NCBI GenBank assembly: GCA_037043015.1
Contig: CM073328.1
Coordinates: forward strand, 10,699,495 to 10,763,494
DNA: 64,000 nucleotides
Reading direction: 5' to 3'
DNA from: Bryum argenteum
Taxonomy: Eukaryota; Streptophyta; Bryopsida; Bryales; Bryaceae
The notes beneath the pieces were generated by a model. The model did not search any database. It was not told where the DNA came from and saw only the letters and a list, made by a program, of their open reading frames with translations. The position numbers and the translations under genes were made by a program. Below are positions 59,686 through 64,000 of this stretch, in pieces; within the stretch, counting starts at the first letter, position 1; every line of letters begins with the position of its first letter.

Positions 59686-62600
59686 CTACTGATATTGTGA
59701 AGCTAACTCTCCTTCTCTAACAATGTAATTTTCCTCTGGTAATGGCTTTTCATCAAACCACTGCTCTAGCATCTCCTTCACCCCCTGTGCGTACCGGGCC
59801 TGCCCGAATTTTTTTTAAAAATCCAATGATATAAATCAGAATTTCACCAGAAGATAATGAAACATGTTCCATGCTTGCACAAAGCTTACAATCTACATAG
59901 TTACTAATTTAAAAATGAAGTTTAATACCGCAACATGTACTGCAATCTCATATTTAAAGTCTCATCGTTTTCTCCATTTTGCAACTGTACATGCCAAATT
60001 CCACTAGAACAAATAAATTGTTCAGAGTAGTGTTGTCTTATTAAACAAAATTCCTATTCATTTGTTAAACATAATTTAGATGAGATGTACATTTGATACA
60101 TTGATACATACCTGAGCATCAATAGTGGTACCAGAGATGTGTGGCGTCATGGCATTGTTGGGCATGTACCGCCAGCAATGGTCCTTCGGAGGAGGTTGAG
60201 GATACCATACATCCCCACCATAACCTTCAAAAAATAAAGTCAATAACATCACTACATCAATAAATTCTCCATAAGTTTATGAAGTTGGAAGCTTTTCTTT
60301 CCTCATTTAAAATCTAAAATTGGATAGAATGAAGAATAATGTATTATATTTTATATCATGAAGCGATGGTTCTATGAACTTATGACGGACAGTGTTGTCT
60401 TATGAGACTAAACTCCAATTCATTTGTCAGACATAATTTAGAGATGAGATGTACATTTGATACATTGAAGACGTATTAGATATACATCTCATATCTAAAT
60501 TGTGTCTGATAAATGAATAGGAATTTTGTCTGATAAGACAACCTTGGTAAGGGGAAGTAGTATAGTACCTCCAAGTTGTCCAGATTCACAAGCTTCTTTC
60601 ACCGCCTCCACATCAACAATGCCTCCACGTGCGTTGTTGACCAATATTGCCCCTTTCTTCATTTTCCCTAGTACTTCTTTGTTGAACATCCCCCTATTCA
60701 TCAAGCAAACAAAAAACCCTCATCAAAACCATTGTGTAGTCACCATGTGTAAATTCTTACAACAAAATCAAGTTGTTTTTAAATTATTTTTTAAAAAATC
60801 AAAAGATCATGGGTTCTGAACATGAGTTTTCCAAATTGTAAATTGCTTGGTGGGAGAAACATCTCAATAATAAAAAAGGAAAGAAAGGAACATGAACATA
60901 CTTGGTTTTATCAGAAAGAGGAAGATTGATGGAGACGACTTGACAAGCTCCAAGGAACTTGTCTAGATCCGACTCCCTCTTCATTTTGGTGACGCGCATA
61001 CTACAGAAGGTTGCAATCAAATGCCTGCCATCAATCAATGTATCAAATGAACATCTCATCTAAATTATGTCTGATAAATGAATAAGAATTTTGTCTGATA
61101 AGACAACACATCTCATCTAAATTGTGTTTGACAAATGAATAAGAATATTATCTGATAAGACAACACATCTCATCTAAATTGTGTTTGACAAATGAATAGG
61201 AATTTTGTGTGATAAGACAACACTGATTTAGTAGAGAAATTGGGCAAAGTACCTTCAAGCGCTTGAGAAGCTCCTGTCCAATCCGTCCACTCCCCACAGT
61301 CCCCACAGTCTTCCCCTGCAGATCAAACGCCCGGTACGCCACCGCCGCCACATTCCAGCCTCCCTCCTTAACCTGCTCATGCGCCGGCAAGAAATTCCGC
61401 AACAAGATCAGGATCCGCATCAACTCATCCTCCGCCACAGACACCACGTTGCTGCCGGACACTTCCACCACCGTCATGCCCTTCTCGGCCGCCGTGTGCA
61501 GCTCGATGTGATCGGACCCCACTCCCGCTGTCACGATCAGTTTGAGGTTCTTGGCTTTTTTCAGTCGCTCTTCGGTCATGTACGCCGGGTGGAAGGGCGT
61601 TGTGATCAGGATCTCCATGTCCGGAATGTGCTTCTCCAACTCTGCATCGCACGCGCACGCGAATCATGATCGAGATGTTTGATCAGAAAAAGATGGTGGG
61701 CTTAGGGACGTTAGAATTCGAGAAAAAGTGAGATCGATTCGTGTATTAATAGGATTTGTGGAATTGGATTGACGAGATTCTTGTCGATTGTGCGAGGATT
61801 AGAGTGATGGGGGGGGGGGGGGGAGTTTAGAGTGGTCCATGGAAGGATTCGAGATGGAGAGTGGTAGAAGAATTTAGTTAGTCACTCTTCGATATTCCTG
61901 CCGACTGCACCATCCTTGCCATAATCCACAAATTTCTCATTATTTTCAACCACTAGTTGGAAAAAACATGGATTCTATGGCAGTGTATGAGGATTGTAAG
62001 CTATATTTTTTTCTGTTATCGAAAGCACAAAGATCGTGTCTGACACTAATTCATGAGAATGGACACCTACGTTTTCAGCTGGTCATGTAAGCCATGCTAT
62101 TTCTGATAGAACGAACCTGAGATTGTGATTTCAGAGTGAGATGAGGGTACAAGTGAGGGACGATTCGGTTGTTAGTGAAATAGGGGTACTAGGAGGGAGT
62201 GATCGACTGGAGTAATTCGTACCGCAATCGTCGCCTTCTTTGTCGTCGGTGACGATGTAAGTGTGGCCTTTGGATTCCAGAAACTCGCGCAACCCCAGTG
62301 CATTTTCGGCGCACCCCAGAAACTTGGGGTCCTTGGCGTACTCGTGCGCTTTGTAAAACACTCCCACGATCTTCATCTTCTCCTGACCACCCTATCAATC
62401 AATCAATCAATCACAATGCATTCCAACAAACCAACTTCATATCGATCCAATAACATCTTCATACTTGCACACTCATGGCATCATTCTACAGCTCAGACAG
62501 CTCCGGAACACGAAATAAGTCCACATATGATTCAATCTAGAACGAATCCCAAACGAGTCTAGATTGAAACCAAAACCGATTTCAATGCAATTCTGGATTG

Positions 62601-62860
62601 AGTTTACGATCGATTTCTACATGATTCTGCAATCGAACGAAGAACACATTTACGAGTTAGATTTAGAACCAAATTCAATGCAGGTTTGGATGGAGGTTTA
62701 CGGGAGCTGAAGCAACAATGGCACTGGATCGTTGGGAATGTGGTCGCCGTCTGCTGTGTATTGGTAATTGAGTACGAAATGAGAGTGATGAGCCATGGAG
62801 TTGTGGAGATATGAGAGCAAGAGTGGAGAGGCGAGGGTGCAGTGGTAAAGAGAGAGCCAT
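59686..62860 (-). CDS. FDH: NAD-dependent formate dehydrogenase, organellar type, exon 4 disrupted
   Basis: Seven minus-strand exons: 62702-62860, 62223-62391, 61253-61641, 60902-61024, 60569-60693, 60112-60224 and 59686-59799. Exon 1 is a Ser/Arg-rich targeting peptide ([20 protein letters not shown]), as expected for a mitochondrial (or plastid) enzyme. Then follow [74 protein letters not shown] (NAD-binding, usually GAGRIG), [23 protein letters not shown], the catalytic His in [13 protein letters not shown], and the end LASQYQ. The enzyme oxidises formate to CO2 with NAD+. Exon 4 reads AFDCNLL then TAG, and about 2 bp are missing before [14 protein letters not shown], so the standard splice form is broken. 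An alternative donor at 61224 would keep one frame of 406 residues. Introns 3, 5 and 6 hold GTTGTCTTAT-family repeats, and intron 2 a G15 run (61809-61823). Confidence 0.85.
60028..60107. mobile_element. GTTGTCTTAT-family half element in FDH intron 6
   Basis: It runs from AGTGTTGTCTTATTAAAC to ACATTTGATACATTGATAC and matches one arm of the foldback at 60391-60543. Confidence 0.7.
60391..60543. mobile_element. GTTGTCTTAT-family foldback MITE in FDH intron 5
   Basis: The two arms are long, imperfect inverted repeats of about 65 bp. GTTGTCTTATGAGACTAAAC at the left pairs with TTTTGTCTGATAAGACAAC at the right, and CAGACATAATTTAGAGATGA pairs with CATATCTAAATTGTGTCTG. Related copies lie in introns 3 and 6 and in ThrE-like copy 3. 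Confidence 0.75.
61036..61225. repeat. 57-bp tandem repeats of GTTGTCTTAT-family arm filling FDH intron 3
   Basis: Units begin ACATCTCATCTAAATT at 61051, 61108 and 61165, an exact 57-bp period, and end GATAAGACAAC. The array occupies most of the 228-bp intron 61025-61252 and reaches almost to the disrupted exon 4. Confidence 0.85.
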
Positions 62861-63715
62861 GCAGGGCATGCAACGGAGACACTCGGATTGATTCATGGCA
62901 ACTGGCATGCATCTTGTAGACATGGTAGTTCGGGACTGTGATCAACAGCGCCAAGTGGCCTCGTGCATACTTGTCGTCGTGCATGCTTTGCTCCTCCGTG
63001 AAGCTTTTTGCATGTTGCGGATTGCCGAAGTACTCGTGTCCTGGATAAACCCTTTTTCACAATGATTGTCAAAAGATTTACACATGGAGAGTTGAAGTCG
63101 TATATCGTACCTCTTTTATTTTGGAGTTCTGTACTGTATCATTTCTAGTCACGGCACCTGTGCCACTTCTGAATTGTTCCACATGCATGCAACATGTAAA
63201 AGCCTAAATTCACAATATGAACAGCATGAGTACTCATTTGTCATTCATAAATGCTCTCAAACAAAAATTCCTACAGACATTCTTTAGATTGCTCCATCAA
63301 AGCTGAATGTCTGTACTACAAAATCCAAGTTTTGTCAAAAACTTGGGTTACATAATTGAAGGAAAAATAGGAAAAGCATGAATCATAACTAGGATGAGAC
63401 AAACTTATGAAAAATCTCTTATAATTGATTGAGAAAATTAGAAAATCCTAAGCGGAGATGCATAATGCGACTCCCCATATACCAAAAACCAACAAGACAC
63501 ACGAAGGTGCCTGAAGAGTAAGGCCACAGTCTTACCTTACTCTCGAAATATTGTACATCAGTTCCACAAGGAACCGGAGGTAATTCCCTTTAAAACAGGA
63601 TAACTAAAAACACAAAGCAATTGCTGGACCAGCAGGGCTACTACGCAACTGTGTGCCTCTAAAAACCAATCCTGTGTACTCAATAATTTGATCAAAAGGT
63701 CTCGAGCAAGAGATG
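62861..63715. other. Upstream region of FDH and 3' flank of the next gene
   Basis: The region just above 62860 should be the FDH leader and promoter (minus strand); other in-frame ATGs occur at 62887 and 62923. The rest, to 63715, is AT-rich and probably holds the 3' UTR of the next minus-strand gene. No further gene was recognised. Confidence 0.5.
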
Positions 63716-63775
63716 TCAGTGCTTGAGCAGTCTCAATAGATCACCCACCAGGTACAAAGAGCCTGTTACCAGCAC
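63716..63775 (-). CDS. FPGS: Last exon of probable folylpolyglutamate synthase
   Basis: On the minus strand, an acceptor (TTGCGCAG) is followed by 19 codons and TGA encoding VLVTGSLYLVGDLLRLLKH. This is close to the conserved C-terminus of folylpolyglutamate synthases (VLVTGSLHLVGDVL). FPGS adds glutamate to folates in cytosol, mitochondria or plastids. The preceding exon is not secure: the frame at 63946-64000 (DTIVPSFNANKTSD) is open and ends near a possible donor, but its phase does not obviously fit. The rest of the gene lies beyond the window. Confidence 0.65.
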   Translation of the reverse strand: MLVTGSLYLVGDLLRLLKH

Positions 63776-64000
63776 CTGCGCAACACCACCAATTGAATCT
63801 TCGAGTCAGGACATGCAAATGGGAAATATATGCAGCTATAGTATGAGATGCTGCCAACACTAAATAAAGACAGATATCGAACTTCAACGAAGACCTGGAC
63901 GTGAGCAATATAGTAAATATAAACCTTCCGTATTACTGTCACTTGTCTTATTTGCATTGAAACTCGGGACAATGGTATCCTCAATAAGTGTCAAGCCACA

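Noticed and set aside
61036-61225. Possible CRISPR-like regular repeats
   Set aside because: Directly adjoining 57-bp units without spacers, in a plant intron; it is a tandem transposon-derived array.

Overview
The window reads as nuclear DNA of a land plant. It has spliced genes with GT-AG introns of roughly 60-1900 bp, plant gene families (WRC-domain proteins, a P4-ATPase of the ALA4-12 type, plant formate dehydrogenase, a TGD5-like glycine-rich protein), long AT-rich spacers and many MITE-like elements. A MASE1-type hybrid-kinase fragment, an SdpI-like protein and a fungal-type ThrE/Prm10 permease make a seed-free plant (bryophyte or lycophyte grade) more likely than a flowering plant. That placement is inference.

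Layout. 1-2228 (+): 3' part of the SSU-processome WD40 protein WDR3/UTP12. 8356-10328 and 15155-17390 (+): two tandem WRC-domain genes, each with four coding exons and identical intron phases, separated by AT-rich DNA holding a Stowaway-like MITE and a 64-bp minisatellite. 20130-23062 (-): TGD5/Fb11-like glycine-rich gene, three exons. 24607-25272 (-): single-exon SdpI-like membrane protein, divergent from 27505-29083 (+), an intact two-exon ThrE/Prm10-like permease. The permease has two decayed copies downstream, at 35675-36917 and 38346-39900. Between copies 1 and 2 lies a complete-looking CACTA transposon (30482-34620) with TAT target duplications and captured pieces of a MASE1 histidine kinase. 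40-51 kb is gene-free and crowded with MITEs, including at least five PIF/Harbinger-like elements and a nested smaller element whose empty site can be read in sister copies. 52554-57292 (+): P4-type phospholipid flippase, seven coding exons. 59686-62860 (-): seven-exon formate dehydrogenase whose fourth exon carries a stop and a frameshift; a downstream alternative donor would reopen the frame. 63716-63775 (-): last exon of a probable folylpolyglutamate synthase that continues past the window.

The genes are ordinary plant housekeeping and membrane genes rather than a pathway cluster. The unusual content is the bacterial/fungal-type membrane proteins side by side, the gene-capturing CACTA element, and a high density of small tandem duplications in introns, UTRs and one coding end. 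Exon limits were read by eye from splice signals, phase and family resemblance; no alignment or transcript data were available.
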